A stretch of DNA of 33,556 nt, taken from Fibrobacter sp. GTDB taxonomy: Bacteria > Fibrobacterota > Chitinivibrionia > Chitinivibrionales > Chitinispirillaceae. The notes under the pieces were generated by a model that saw nothing but the letters and a program-made list of their open reading frames with translations, was not told where the DNA came from and ran no database searches. Of this stretch, positions 17,237-25,982 are shown piece by piece. A program made the position numbers and the translations under genes. The stretch covers positions 1 to 33,556 of the forward strand of contig JAAZBG010000096.1 of the NCBI GenBank assembly GCA_012513915.1, in the 5' to 3' direction. Each line of letters opens with the position of its first letter. Position 1 is the first letter of the stretch.

Positions 17237-18349
17237 ATGCGAATTTCAATTGCTCTTAAACTTTACAGCGGCTTTCTGTTCGTAATATTTCTCAACGTAT
17301 TTTTTATGGTGATCGTTTCAAAAATTGAGAATGTCAACAGCAGCTCCAAGATTTTAAAGTACCAGAATGAGATTAAAAACCATCTACTCTCACTCCGTGC
17401 TCTCCATGGTGCACAGGGTACGAGTATAATTAGTTTTGAGCGTATCGGAAGAACAGAATCTGTGCAGAGATTTAAAGAAGTTGATGTCAGAATAAATCTT
17501 CTTTTTGACAGTATCAAGACAAAAATTGATTATGTAAATCAGATTGATTCGTCAATTGTTGTCGAAAACCTGTTTGATCCTCCCAACATGGCTTTAGCAA
17601 CGCTGCGATCAAACAATGAAAACCTTAAACTCTATAACGGGCTTTACGGTAATATGTTTGACAGTATTGTTGCAAATCATGGTAACGCCCAAAATGCATT
17701 AAAGATTCCGATATGGCGTAATGTCATTGATGATGGCGATAAGAAATTCACGATGCTCCTTGACGAATCTGTAAACCTGATCGATGAACAGACTAATATC
17801 AGAATCAAGGAGATTGAATCACGTGTTGCAAATGTAAAACAGATGACGCTCTACATTATCTGTGGAGTGACTGTTTTCGCGCTTATTTTTGGTCTGTTTT
17901 TTTCCCGGGCAATTACCAATGCACTTCGCAAGTTGAAAGAATCTGCAAGTACGATTGGAAAAGGGGATTTCAATTTTAATCCATCAGGATATTCCAATGA
18001 TGAAATTGGTGATCTTGCCAATGCATTTTTTCAGATGTCAGTCGATCTCAAAAATGTGCAGGAGGAATTGATTCAATCAAGAAGACTTGCAGCGATCGGT
18101 GAAGTAGTTGCATCAGTAAATCATGAAATCAATAATCCATTAATGATTATCTCAGGGAATGCCCAGTTTCTTGAGATGATGATGGAACAGTATCCGGATG
18201 AATTAAAAGAACGGGTTCGTACGATTCTGGAGGAAACAGAACGAATTTCACGTGTAACCAAGAAACTAAGAGAAATTAAAAATCCTGTCGTTGAAGATTA
18301 CACATCGAGCGGTGAACAAATGATTAATCTTGACAAATCATCAAAATAA
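17237..18349 (+). CDS. Membrane HAMP/HisKA protein lacking the ATPase domain
   Basis: 370 residues. Membrane helix ~9-28 is followed by a largely helical outside domain (~30-200) and a second helix ~203-222. HAMP covers ~222-275 (A-L-R-K-L-K-E-S-A ... D-E-I-G-D-L-A-N-A-F) and HisKA ~283-345, with H-box V-N-H-E-I-N-N-P-L and His296. The protein then ends at D-L-D-K-S-S-K-like residues with a normal stop. There is no N-box, G1 or G2 motif in this frame or in the next 600 bases, which encode a different gene. It therefore has the phospho-acceptor His but cannot bind ATP itself. It may accept phosphate from another kinase or act as a dimerisation partner. A lipoprotein gene follows directly, perhaps a sensory accessory. 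Confidence 0.88.
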   Translation: MRISIALKLYSGFLFVIFLNVFFMVIVSKIENVNSSSKILKYQNEIKNHLLSLRALHGAQGTSIISFERIGRTESVQRFKEVDVRINLLFDSIKTKIDYVNQIDSSIVVENLFDPPNMALATLRSNNENLKLYNGLYGNMFDSIVANHGNAQNALKIPIWRNVIDDGDKKFTMLLDESVNLIDEQTNIRIKEIESRVANVKQMTLYIICGVTVFALIFGLFFSRAITNALRKLKESASTIGKGDFNFNPSGYSNDEIGDLANAFFQMSVDLKNVQEELIQSRRLAAIGEVVASVNHEINNPLMIISGNAQFLEMMMEQYPDELKERVRTILEETERISRVTKKLREIKNPVVEDYTSSGEQMINLDKSSK

Positions 18350-18365
18350 CGGTTGCAGACACTAC

Positions 18366-18962
18366 ATGATACGACTTATAGAAATTTTTCTTTTACTTTT
18401 TACAACGACAATGCTTTTGGGAGGATGTGCTGCAAAGCGGTATTCCTACGACCAGCAACTGTTTTTTGAAGCAGACTCACTTTTCAAAGTGGGAAATTAC
18501 GAATATGCAAAAGTCAAATTTGCAAAGATTCGTGATGCTCACACGGAAACCGATGCTGCACGACTTGCTCAGTTTTACCTGGGGTATATCAACGTTTATT
18601 ACGACAATCCATTTGCGAGCTGGGAAGCGGCACTTCGCGAATTTAAAAATTTTGTAACGCTGTATCCCCGTGATATTAAAACACATGAAGCACAGTCATG
18701 GATCAGGATTCTGGTTGCCATGCAATCGTTTGAAAAAGAGTATCAGGGATCCACATATAAACTCGAGCAACAGAAAAGCAGAGAAAGTAAAGAAAAAGAT
18801 CAGCAGCAGGTTCAACGAAAACTGCTTATCGAATCAAGTAGTGACCAATTAAAAAAATGTACAGACGACCGGGATTCTCTCTCCAGAAAAACCAGGGAGC
18901 TTGAAAACTTTATTCTCGATCTTGAGAAAAAATGCCAGGCGGCTGCTACTGGTGGAAGATAA
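18366..18962 (+). CDS. TPR/coiled-coil lipoprotein
   Basis: The ATG at 18366 gives a standard lipoprotein signal (L-L-L-F-T-T-T-M-L-L-G-G-C) with the lipobox Cys near residue 21; an earlier TTG at 18330 would only add a hydrophilic leader. Mature residues ~30-115 hold TPR-like helices (A-D-S-L-F-K-V-G-N-Y-E-Y-A-K-V-K-F and F-K-N-F-V-T-L-Y-P), as in BamD/YbgF-type proteins. The C-terminal third is a charged coiled coil (L-L-I-E-S-S-S-D-Q-L-K-K). It starts 16 bases after the H-box protein. The pairing recalls the QseG-type lipoproteins that sit beside histidine kinases, but that link is inferred. The predicted location is the periplasmic face of a membrane. Confidence 0.75.
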   Translation: MIRLIEIFLLLFTTTMLLGGCAAKRYSYDQQLFFEADSLFKVGNYEYAKVKFAKIRDAHTETDAARLAQFYLGYINVYYDNPFASWEAALREFKNFVTLYPRDIKTHEAQSWIRILVAMQSFEKEYQGSTYKLEQQKSRESKEKDQQQVQRKLLIESSSDQLKKCTDDRDSLSRKTRELENFILDLEKKCQAAATGGR

Positions 18963-18968
18963 TTCTCA

Positions 18969-20096
18969 ATGAAAACAAAGAGCTTACTCCTACGAAGCGA
19001 AATTTCTTCGATAAAAACCATTGTTGTTAAAACCGGAAGCCGTATTCTTACTGCGACCGGACACGAGGCACGAGTCAAGCGTCTTATTGATGACCTTGTT
19101 GCTCTTCACAACGCAGGAATCCGGGTGGTTCTTGTTTCATCCGGAGCAATAGCACACGGTATGAAAGCCCTTGGCTTAACAAAACGGCCATCCAATATTC
19201 CAATGCAGCAGGCATGTGCAAGCATTGGTCAAAACCGTCTCATGAACATGTATGAGAAATATTTTGAGGAACACAACATACTTATTGGTCAGGTACTGCT
19301 TACCTGGGATGATTTACGAAGTAAGAAACGGTATCTTAATCTGAGAAATACATTCTTTCAGTTGCTTGATTCCAACGTGATACCAATTGTAAATGAGAAT
19401 GATTCAGTCGGTGTCGAGGAAATTCAGTTTGGCAACAATGATACCCTTGGAGCACAGATCGCTCTTTTGACAAATGCAGATATCTTTGTTAATCTTACCG
19501 ATGTCGGCGGGTTGTATGATAAAAATCCGCATACCGATAAAACGGCAAAACATATTCCTGTTGTTACACAATTTTCATCATACATTCATAAACTGGTCAG
19601 TGAGAAAAAAACCGAAATCAGTGTTGGTGGAATGTCAACAAAACTCAAGGCTGCAGAGACCGTTACCCGCGCGGGAATCCATGCGCTTATCGGTGATGGC
19701 TATGACCAGAGACTTTCAAGTGTTCTCTCTGATGACCGCTGCGCAACACTGTTTGTGCCATCAGACAAGAAGATGTCGTCACGTCATCGCTGGATTGCAT
19801 ATACTGGTCAGGCGTGCGGGAAAATAATAGTTGACAACGGAGCATTAAATGCACTTACTGAAAAGGGAAAAAGTCTTCTGCCTGCAGGTGTTAAAGGTAT
19901 TCATGGAACGTTCAAGGCTGGTGACAAAGTAGAGATCGTTTCAGAAAGAAATACCGTTATCGGCAGCGGCCTGGTTAATTATTCATCCGATGATGCTGAT
20001 TTGTTACGCGGATGCAGGACATCTGAAATTTCTCAACGCATCGGCCATAAAAGTTTTGATGAGATAATTCACAGAAACAACCTTGTTATCTATTAA
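18969..20096 (+). CDS. proB: Glutamate 5-kinase (ProB) with PUA domain
   Basis: First step of proline synthesis: ATP-dependent phosphorylation of glutamate to gamma-glutamyl phosphate in the cytoplasm. The amino-acid-kinase domain shows V-V-K-T-G-S-R near residue 20, then L-V-S-S-G-A-I-A-H-G, V-N-E-N-D-S-V and N-D-T-L-G-A-Q-I-A-L-L-T. The substrate-lid segment G-G-M-S-T-K-L-K-A-A is also present. A C-terminal PUA domain (~285-370, with G-T-F-K-A-G-D-K-V) gives the full 375-residue bacterial form. It lies 6 bases after the lipoprotein gene and 45 before proA, whose product uses its unstable product directly. Feedback control by proline is known for the family and not testable here. Confidence 0.97.
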   Translation: MKTKSLLLRSEISSIKTIVVKTGSRILTATGHEARVKRLIDDLVALHNAGIRVVLVSSGAIAHGMKALGLTKRPSNIPMQQACASIGQNRLMNMYEKYFEEHNILIGQVLLTWDDLRSKKRYLNLRNTFFQLLDSNVIPIVNENDSVGVEEIQFGNNDTLGAQIALLTNADIFVNLTDVGGLYDKNPHTDKTAKHIPVVTQFSSYIHKLVSEKKTEISVGGMSTKLKAAETVTRAGIHALIGDGYDQRLSSVLSDDRCATLFVPSDKKMSSRHRWIAYTGQACGKIIVDNGALNALTEKGKSLLPAGVKGIHGTFKAGDKVEIVSERNTVIGSGLVNYSSDDADLLRGCRTSEISQRIGHKSFDEIIHRNNLVIY

Positions 20097-20141
20097 TAAT
20101 CAATACATTAACCGAAAATTAATTTGTAAAGGTACGTATAT

Positions 20142-21401
20142 ATGGCAACTCTAGTAAAACAAATTGACACAATCTGCAGTAATGCAAAAAAAGCAGCTCT
20201 TGAATTACAGAGTATCCCTGTTTCAAAAGTGAATAAAGCGCTTCTTGCAATGGCAAAGCTCCTGAAAACCGAAACAGTTATGCTTCAAAGAGAAAACAAA
20301 AAAGACCTCAAAGCAGCACAGGAAAAAGAGCTGTCACCAGCCATGATCGACCGATTGACACTTTCTGATAAAGCTATTGCATCTATGATCAAAGGCTTAA
20401 AAGAGGTTGCTGCCTTATCAAGCAATGTTGGTGTCACCTATGATGAGCTCGTTCGTCCTAACGGACTGAAAATTTACAAAGTGCGTGTACCGATCGGCGT
20501 TGTTGGAATCATTTACGAGTCCCGCCCGAATGTCACTGTTGATGCGGCAGCAATATGCCTTAAATCACAAAATGCAGTGCTTCTTCGTGGCGGTTCTGAG
20601 GCTATTCATTCCAATATCGCGCTTGGTAAACTATTTATCAAAGCGCTTCAAAGTGCCGGGCTTCCTGAAGCTGCTGTTCAGATAATTCCATCAACTGACA
20701 GAAGTGCTGTTGAAATGATGATGAAAAAAGAGGATTGTATTGACCTTATTATTCCCCGCGGTGGTGAGAGTCTTATCAGAATGGTTGTTGAAAATTCCAG
20801 AATTCCGGTGATCAAGCACTACAAAGGTATCTGCCATGTGTATGTATCATCAAAAGGTGATATTGATAAAGCGATATCGATTGTGATCAATGCCAAGGTA
20901 CAGCGTCCGGGAGTCTGCAATGCAATGGAAACTCTGATTCTTGACAGTAAACTGTCTTTGAAGAAACGGCAAATGATCATCCAGGCGCTACTTGACAACA
21001 AGGTCACACTATTTGGCGACAAAGATGCTCAGGCGTTATCATCGGAAATAAAAGCGGCAACTGAAGACGACTGGTATGCCGAGTACCTTGATTTACGACT
21101 CGCAGTCAAAACAGTAAGCGGCGTATCTGAAGCCATTGAACATATTAATAAGTATAGCTCACATCACACTGATTCAATTATTACTGAATCGAAGACAGAA
21201 TCCGCACAGTTTCTCCAGCAGGTTGACAGTGCGTCAGTGATGGTCAATGCAAGTACCCGTTTCGCTGATGGCAGCGAGTATGGTATGGGATGTGAAATCG
21301 GTATCTCAACAGACAAACTGCATTCCCGCGGTCCGATGGGTATTGAAGATCTGACAACCTACAAATGGATCGTTGAAGGAAACGGACAAATAAGAACCTG
21401 A
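20142..21401 (+). CDS. proA: Gamma-glutamyl phosphate reductase (ProA)
   Basis: Second step of proline synthesis: NADPH reduction of gamma-glutamyl phosphate to glutamate semialdehyde. The 419 residues match the family length. Landmarks are [24 protein letters not shown], the loop I-P-R-G-G-E-S-L and the catalytic Cys259 in [10 protein letters not shown]. The C-terminus [17 protein letters not shown] is typical. An AAAGG box precedes the ATG. It is directly behind proB, and no proC is seen in the window. Confidence 0.97.
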   Translation: MATLVKQIDTICSNAKKAALELQSIPVSKVNKALLAMAKLLKTETVMLQRENKKDLKAAQEKELSPAMIDRLTLSDKAIASMIKGLKEVAALSSNVGVTYDELVRPNGLKIYKVRVPIGVVGIIYESRPNVTVDAAAICLKSQNAVLLRGGSEAIHSNIALGKLFIKALQSAGLPEAAVQIIPSTDRSAVEMMMKKEDCIDLIIPRGGESLIRMVVENSRIPVIKHYKGICHVYVSSKGDIDKAISIVINAKVQRPGVCNAMETLILDSKLSLKKRQMIIQALLDNKVTLFGDKDAQALSSEIKAATEDDWYAEYLDLRLAVKTVSGVSEAIEHINKYSSHHTDSIITESKTESAQFLQQVDSASVMVNASTRFADGSEYGMGCEIGISTDKLHSRGPMGIEDLTTYKWIVEGNGQIRT

Positions 21402-21408
21402 AATCACA

Positions 21409-21780
21409 ATGGAACCAATAATGAACCTGATTGATACAGTAAAATTTGATGATAAGGGACTTGTAACTGTTGTAACGCAGGATTTTGCAACAAATGAAGT
21501 ACTAATGGTTGCATATATGAACCGCGATACGCTTCTTGAAACAATTGACAAAGGTGTTATGATCTATTTCAGCAGATCCCGTCAGAAACGCTGGTTCAAA
21601 GGTGAGACATCAGGACATGTTCAAAACGTTAAGGAAATGTATATAGACTGTGATGGTGACTGTCTTTTGTTCAAGGTTGAACAGAGTGGAGCTGCGTGTC
21701 ACGAGAATTATTTCAGTTGTTTTTTCAGACAGAGTATCAATGCTGAATGGAAAACAGTTAAAACAAGAATTGAAGAATGA
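21409..21780 (+). CDS. hisI: Phosphoribosyl-AMP cyclohydrolase (HisI)
   Basis: Third step of histidine synthesis: zinc- and magnesium-dependent opening of the adenine ring of phosphoribosyl-AMP. The single-domain form (123 residues) has [14 protein letters not shown], the metal site D-C-D-G-D-C and the paired Cys motif [11 protein letters not shown]. It lacks the HisE pyrophosphohydrolase fusion, so that activity must be encoded elsewhere. The ATG at 21421 is a possible alternative start. It sits 7 bases after proA and away from any other his gene, an unusual but plausible operon position. Confidence 0.95.
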   Translation: MEPIMNLIDTVKFDDKGLVTVVTQDFATNEVLMVAYMNRDTLLETIDKGVMIYFSRSRQKRWFKGETSGHVQNVKEMYIDCDGDCLLFKVEQSGAACHENYFSCFFRQSINAEWKTVKTRIEE

Positions 21781-21793
21781 GACATAGTTATCG

Positions 21794-22945
21794 ATGTATG
21801 CACAAAGTTATGCTCCGCATGTAGAGATATCACTTGACAATTTATTATGGAATCTCGATCAGATACGGTCTCTTCTGACACCTGCTACCGATATAATTGC
21901 AGTTGTAAAAGATAATTCCTATGGATGCGGATCTGTTGCAGTTTCAAAAGTTCTCGAGCAGCACGGAAATGTACGCCATTTTGCTGTAGCACGTCCTGAG
22001 GAAGGATTTACGTTACGGGAAAACGGAATACAGGGACATATTCTTGTGTTGGGCCGAATCGGTGCAGATCTGCTTAATAAATGTATCGAAAACCGTCTTA
22101 CTCCAGCATTAAACGATCTTGACGACTTAGAACTATGGAACCGCAGCGGTTCTCTTGTCAGGTTTCATTGCAACATCGACACTGCAATGCACCGCATGGG
22201 ACTATTGCCATCGGAAGTCCCTCTGCTTGTCAATCAACTTCGAAAATATCCAAATCTAACCTGTGAGGGTGTCTTTACACATCTGGCGAAAGCCGATGAG
22301 CCCGGAACTTTGTCTGTAAACGAACAGAAAACACAGTTTTTTGCGTCAATAAACATTCTTAAAAACAATGGAATCGTACCGGAACTGATACATATTGCAA
22401 ACAGTGCAGGACTTATGCGGTTTTCCATGTCCGACACAAAACTTGTCAGACCGGGAATTGCACTTTATGGATGTAAACCTGATCCATCCGGGAATTTTCC
22501 ACTTGATCTTAAACCGGTGCTTTCACTTAAAAGTGTCGTTGCAAAAATTAAAAAAGTACCCGTCAATACACCTGTCAGTTATGGCGGCAACTACATTACA
22601 AAATGCGAAACACATATTGCCACAATCGCAGCCGGATATGCGCATGGCCTCCCCCGTTTTCTCGGAAATTGCGGAGCAGTATTAATAAACGGCCAAAAGT
22701 ACACCATTGCCGGAAATGTTACGATGGATTACACAATGGTTGACGCAGGAGAAACGCCATCATTTGCTGTAGGCGATGAGGTTGTTATTATTGGTTCATC
22801 AGGTACACATCAGATCACACCCGACGATATTGCAATAAAAGGTAATACCATTGGATACGAGATACTATGCAATATCAGTACATCAATCAGACGGGAATAC
22901 TTTTTTCAGGGTTCATCCGTAGTTAATAACGGGATCATATTTTGA
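21794..22945 (+). CDS. alr: Alanine racemase
   Basis: PLP enzyme converting L- to D-alanine for peptidoglycan. The 383 residues have the cofactor Lys39 in A-V-V-K-D-N-S-Y-G (more often A-V-V-K-A-N-A-Y-G), and R-x-x-M-G follows H in T-A-M-H-R-M-G. The second catalytic Tyr263 is in V-S-Y-G-G-N-Y, and A-G-Y-A-H-G-L-P-R lies downstream. The C-terminal beta-domain is present (G-N-V-T-M-D-Y, Y-E-I-L-C-N-I). The variant at the Lys loop leaves some room for a different amino-acid racemase specificity. It starts 13 bases after hisI with only a weak ribosome-binding site, so coupling is likely. Confidence 0.93.
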   Translation: MYAQSYAPHVEISLDNLLWNLDQIRSLLTPATDIIAVVKDNSYGCGSVAVSKVLEQHGNVRHFAVARPEEGFTLRENGIQGHILVLGRIGADLLNKCIENRLTPALNDLDDLELWNRSGSLVRFHCNIDTAMHRMGLLPSEVPLLVNQLRKYPNLTCEGVFTHLAKADEPGTLSVNEQKTQFFASINILKNNGIVPELIHIANSAGLMRFSMSDTKLVRPGIALYGCKPDPSGNFPLDLKPVLSLKSVVAKIKKVPVNTPVSYGGNYITKCETHIATIAAGYAHGLPRFLGNCGAVLINGQKYTIAGNVTMDYTMVDAGETPSFAVGDEVVIIGSSGTHQITPDDIAIKGNTIGYEILCNISTSIRREYFFQGSSVVNNGIIF

Positions 22946-22983
22946 TTTTTCACTGTTTCTTCAGATGCAGCGAGGAGTAGTTT

Positions 22984-23454
22984 ATGGCGATTATCAGAAG
23001 ACAGGAAAATATCACCGGCAAAATTCAGGCAATCAGCGGGAATATTATCAAAGTAATCCTTAGTGATGCATCATCCGGTAAAAAACCATGTTTTAGCGAA
23101 TCAAAGGGTTGTGATGGCGGATGCGGGGCATGCTCGGGTATTGAGAATAATAAAATGGTTACCATATATACACCCCAGGCCCCCGGCTATGCAGTCGATA
23201 TGACCATAACGTTTAACTATCGATCAATAAATGACACGCTGATGCTCATAATGGCGTTCGGAATACCATGTGTATCAGCGGCTATTGTCACACTATTGTG
23301 GCTGACACATGCGCCATCACAGATTGAATCGCCATTATCCATACTATCAATCACTGGTGCTTTTTGCTGCGGATTTGTAGTACTCTGGATTCTCGATATT
23401 TTGATACGCCGCCGTATTCCCGCACAGATTATATCACCTCCAGTAAAGAAATAA
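22984..23454 (+). CDS. RseC/MucC-like redox membrane protein
   Basis: 156 residues with GAGGAG 7 bases before the ATG. The N-terminal cytoplasmic part carries the Cys cluster C36, C43, C47, C50 (G-C-D-G-G-C-G-A-C-S-G), the family signature thought to bind Fe-S or act in reduction of SoxR. Two membrane helices follow, ~85-107 and ~117-140, separated by a short loop, with a basic tail. This is the standard RseC/MucC layout. In other bacteria such proteins lie beside rseA/rseB or rnf genes; neither is present here. Its role in this operon is not clear. Confidence 0.88.
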   Translation: MAIIRRQENITGKIQAISGNIIKVILSDASSGKKPCFSESKGCDGGCGACSGIENNKMVTIYTPQAPGYAVDMTITFNYRSINDTLMLIMAFGIPCVSAAIVTLLWLTHAPSQIESPLSILSITGAFCCGFVVLWILDILIRRRIPAQIISPPVKK

Positions 23455-23468
23455 ACCGACGAACAACT

Positions 23469-25037
23469 ATGGAAGAGTGGAACGATAGTCCGGATCTGAT
23501 TGACAAGGTACAAGAACTTGTAGACCTTGGACTTTTTGATGAAGCACTGGAGATGCTCAACCAGTACAGTGATATGTTTACCGATGAATGGGAGATTCCC
23601 TTTTTATATTCACGGATTTATTCTGAACAGAATGAACCGGAAAAAGCAATCCCCTATCTTCACCACGGACTTAAAATTGACAAAACTAATGTTGATTGCC
23701 TTTTAGGGCTTTTTTATGCCTATTCCATGATGAATCAGACACGAAAAGGCGGACGGTATCTTTTACGGGCAGAAAAGTATCATCCTGACAATGATATTGT
23801 ACTTGCCACACTGATCTGGTATCATACGGAGATGAACAACTTTACTGACGCAATTAAATGTTTCGAGAAAAGCCGTTCACTCGGTGTAATGAATCCCGAG
23901 ACATTTCGTAACGCCGGTATTGCATTTGAGAGGCTTGGAGATCATTCAAACGCAGAAAAATGTTTTATCGCGGCACTCCAGATAAATCCTGCGTACGATG
24001 AAGTTCGTGACATGCTCGCCGATCATTATATTTTTACAGGTGAATATCAGAAAGCAATTGATCTTTATAAAGAGTCGCTATCCCATTCGCCAAACAACAT
24101 ACGTATGATGTCAAGGCTTGTTTTTTGTTACTCACAGGGAGAGCAATTCGATCAGGCATCGCTTGTGGCAAAAGAAATTATTCAGCGTTATCCGAATTCG
24201 CCGGTTGGTTATGTTGATCTTTCATATGTTCATCTTGGCGTAGAGGATTATGTCGAGGCGATTAAATGTGCTGATGATGCTATCGACATCGCGCCAATTG
24301 ATCCGGAAGCATACAGGGTTAAAGGAATTGCCTATTCAGAAAGTAATTCAATTGACAACGCAGACAGTGCATTCAGGAAAGCGATAGAACTTGACAGTGA
24401 GAATCCTGAGATTTTGAGGGATTATTATCATTTCCTGAGAAAAACCAACAGATTTACAGAAATGGAAAACTGGGTTAACAAAGTCATTGAGCTTGAAGAG
24501 CCCTATTGTGTGGAGGATTACTGGTTTCTTGCTGATTACTACAGGGAAAAAGGATTGAATACCCAGGCGTTTAATTATCTTCACAAGGCATATAAAAATA
24601 TGCCCAACGAAAAAGAACTCATACCTCCGATGGTTGACATTCTACTTGAGCGTGATCACACTGCATATGCGCTTTCCATTCTGCGCAATTATGTTGAGAA
24701 AAAGGGCTGGAATGAGGTAATGGATGAGTTCGCACGGCATAGTAAACTCAGAAGCCAGTGGCTTCAGGAGGGAATAAGGCTTCTAAGGTTCTGGTCAGAC
24801 CGGCCATCGGACTATAAAAAATTTATTTTTAAATATTATATTATCAAGTTTTTATTACTTGCAGCAGTGATCATTCTTCCGGTAACATTGCTTCCGGTGT
24901 TGTTGTTATTTGATACAAAAGGTATAATCATTCTAACATCACTCTATGCGTTAGGAACCGCATCCTATTTTGGAATCATGTACTATATCAACCGTAAACG
25001 TGCCCAGAAAATTAAAGAGACTATTTCGGAGTATTGA
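23469..25037 (+). CDS. TPR-repeat membrane protein
   Basis: The start at 23469 is preferred because it falls 14 bases after the RseC-like stop. The longer frame from 23364 would overlap that gene by 90 bases and add a poor N-terminus. The 522 residues contain around ten TPR units (for example A-I-P-Y-L-H-H-G-L-K-I-D, A-E-K-C-F-I-A-A-L-Q-I-N-P-A-Y-D-E, A-I-D-L-Y-K-E-S-L-S-H-S-P-N). Two hydrophobic helices near the C-terminus (L-L-L-A-A-V-I-I-L-P-V-T and I-I-I-L-T-S-L-Y-A-L-G) follow. There is no signal peptide, so the repeats are probably cytoplasmic with a C-terminal membrane anchor. It is likely a protein-interaction scaffold; the partner is unknown. Confidence 0.82.
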   Translation: MEEWNDSPDLIDKVQELVDLGLFDEALEMLNQYSDMFTDEWEIPFLYSRIYSEQNEPEKAIPYLHHGLKIDKTNVDCLLGLFYAYSMMNQTRKGGRYLLRAEKYHPDNDIVLATLIWYHTEMNNFTDAIKCFEKSRSLGVMNPETFRNAGIAFERLGDHSNAEKCFIAALQINPAYDEVRDMLADHYIFTGEYQKAIDLYKESLSHSPNNIRMMSRLVFCYSQGEQFDQASLVAKEIIQRYPNSPVGYVDLSYVHLGVEDYVEAIKCADDAIDIAPIDPEAYRVKGIAYSESNSIDNADSAFRKAIELDSENPEILRDYYHFLRKTNRFTEMENWVNKVIELEEPYCVEDYWFLADYYREKGLNTQAFNYLHKAYKNMPNEKELIPPMVDILLERDHTAYALSILRNYVEKKGWNEVMDEFARHSKLRSQWLQEGIRLLRFWSDRPSDYKKFIFKYYIIKFLLLAAVIILPVTLLPVLLLFDTKGIIILTSLYALGTASYFGIMYYINRKRAQKIKETISEY

Positions 25038-25040
25038 CAT

Positions 25041-25625
25041 ATGAAAGAACAGCTGGTGCTTCATATCTGTTGTGCCCCTGATCAGGCATGGGGAATACAT
25101 GAATTAGGTGAGCAGTATGATATTACCTGTTTTTTTTGTAATCCGAACATCTCACCTCTTGATGAGTATACGCTTCGACTTGATGAAGCCTACAAAGTAG
25201 CAAAACATTATGGGCTGCGATTAGTTGCTGATGATTATAATCCGCTATCCTGGGAAAAAACTGTTGAACCATATTTGTCAACACCGGAGGGTGGAGAACG
25301 ATGCAGAGCCTGCTTCCTGCTGCGCCTCGGGAGAACATCACAGTTTTGTAAAGATGTATCGATCAATAAATTTGCAACGGTAATGAGTGTCAGTCCACAT
25401 AAGAATATTAAAATGCTCAATGAAACGGGGCATCAAAGCGCACATGATCAGTCAGTGCAGTATATAGAAACAAATTTAAAAAAGAATGATGGATTCAAAA
25501 AAAGTACGCTTTTAAGTGCTGAGCTTGGACTTTACAGACAGGATTATTGCGGCTGCCGGTTGAGTAAGGCTGAGAGTGAGATCAGGAAGTTGAATAGGAA
25601 AAAGGTGATATCAGACCTGAAATAA
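25041..25625 (+). CDS. queH: Epoxyqueuosine reductase QueH
   Basis: Last step of queuosine tRNA modification: reduction of epoxyqueuosine to queuosine at the wobble base. The 194 residues belong to the QueH (DUF208) family. The evidence is L-H-I-C-C-A-P (C10, C11), F-F-C-N-P-N-I, G-G-E-R-C-R-A-C-F (C88, C91) and Y-R-Q-D-Y-C-G-C (C170, C172), Cys positions expected to hold an Fe-S centre and a redox site. After C-C-A-P the usual Cys is Asp here. It begins 3 bases after the TPR gene stop, with GGAG 11 bases upstream, so translation is coupled. No other queuosine genes lie in the window. Confidence 0.94.
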   Translation: MKEQLVLHICCAPDQAWGIHELGEQYDITCFFCNPNISPLDEYTLRLDEAYKVAKHYGLRLVADDYNPLSWEKTVEPYLSTPEGGERCRACFLLRLGRTSQFCKDVSINKFATVMSVSPHKNIKMLNETGHQSAHDQSVQYIETNLKKNDGFKKSTLLSAELGLYRQDYCGCRLSKAESEIRKLNRKKVISDLK

Positions 25626-25685
25626 TCATGATAATAACGATATGGATAGGATATGGTTTCACTTTCACACAACGGCTGAAACCTG

Positions 25686-25739
25686 ATATTAAAAATAAAA
25701 GCTATACAATTATTATTGCATAGCTTTTATTTTTAATAT
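25686..25739. terminator. Bidirectional intrinsic terminator between queH and tRNA-Pro
   Basis: The arms 25686-25705 and 25720-25739 form a 20-bp perfect AT-rich stem with a 14-base loop. Runs of A and T on both flanks supply a U-tract in either direction. It lies 60 bases after queH (+). Its outermost base is the last A of the encoded CCA of the minus-strand tRNA, so it ends both transcripts. Confidence 0.88.
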
Positions 25740-25815
25740 GGTCGGGGCGACTGGATTTGAACCAGCGGCCACTTGAACCCCATTCAAGTACGCTACCAGA
25801 CTGCGCTACGCCCCG
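25739..25815 (-). tRNA. tRNA-Pro(GGG)
   Basis: On the minus strand: acceptor CGGGGCG pairs with CGCCCCG, D-arm GCGC/GCGT, anticodon stem CTTGA/TCAAG with loop ATGGGGT (anticodon GGG), and T-arm GCTGG-TTCAAAT-CCAGT. The discriminator A is followed by an encoded CCA (25739-25741). It reads proline CCC/CCU codons. The terminator stem begins at the last base of the CCA. Confidence 0.97.
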
Positions 25816-25982
25816 ACAATAGAAATCATAAAATAATTTCAGACTGTCTTCGCAACAAGGAAAATATTACACAGATTTCCGGCTTCACATCTTAACCAGT
25901 ACGACGTAACTGTTTCAAATCCATATAATTATTGAATTTCTACGGTTCCACTTTCAATGACAAAATAAACACACGCTAATGC

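Noticed and set aside
18330..18365. TTG start for the lipoprotein
   Set aside because: It would put 12 polar residues before the signal peptide; the ATG at 18366 gives a normal lipoprotein signal.
17237..18962. Frameshift separating a kinase from its ATPase domain
   Set aside because: The following frame is a complete lipoprotein with its own signal and lipobox; no N-box, G1 or G2 motif is visible in any frame there.
23364..23468. Extended N-terminus of the TPR protein
   Set aside because: It would overlap the RseC-like gene by about 90 bases and has no TPR-like or signal sequence.
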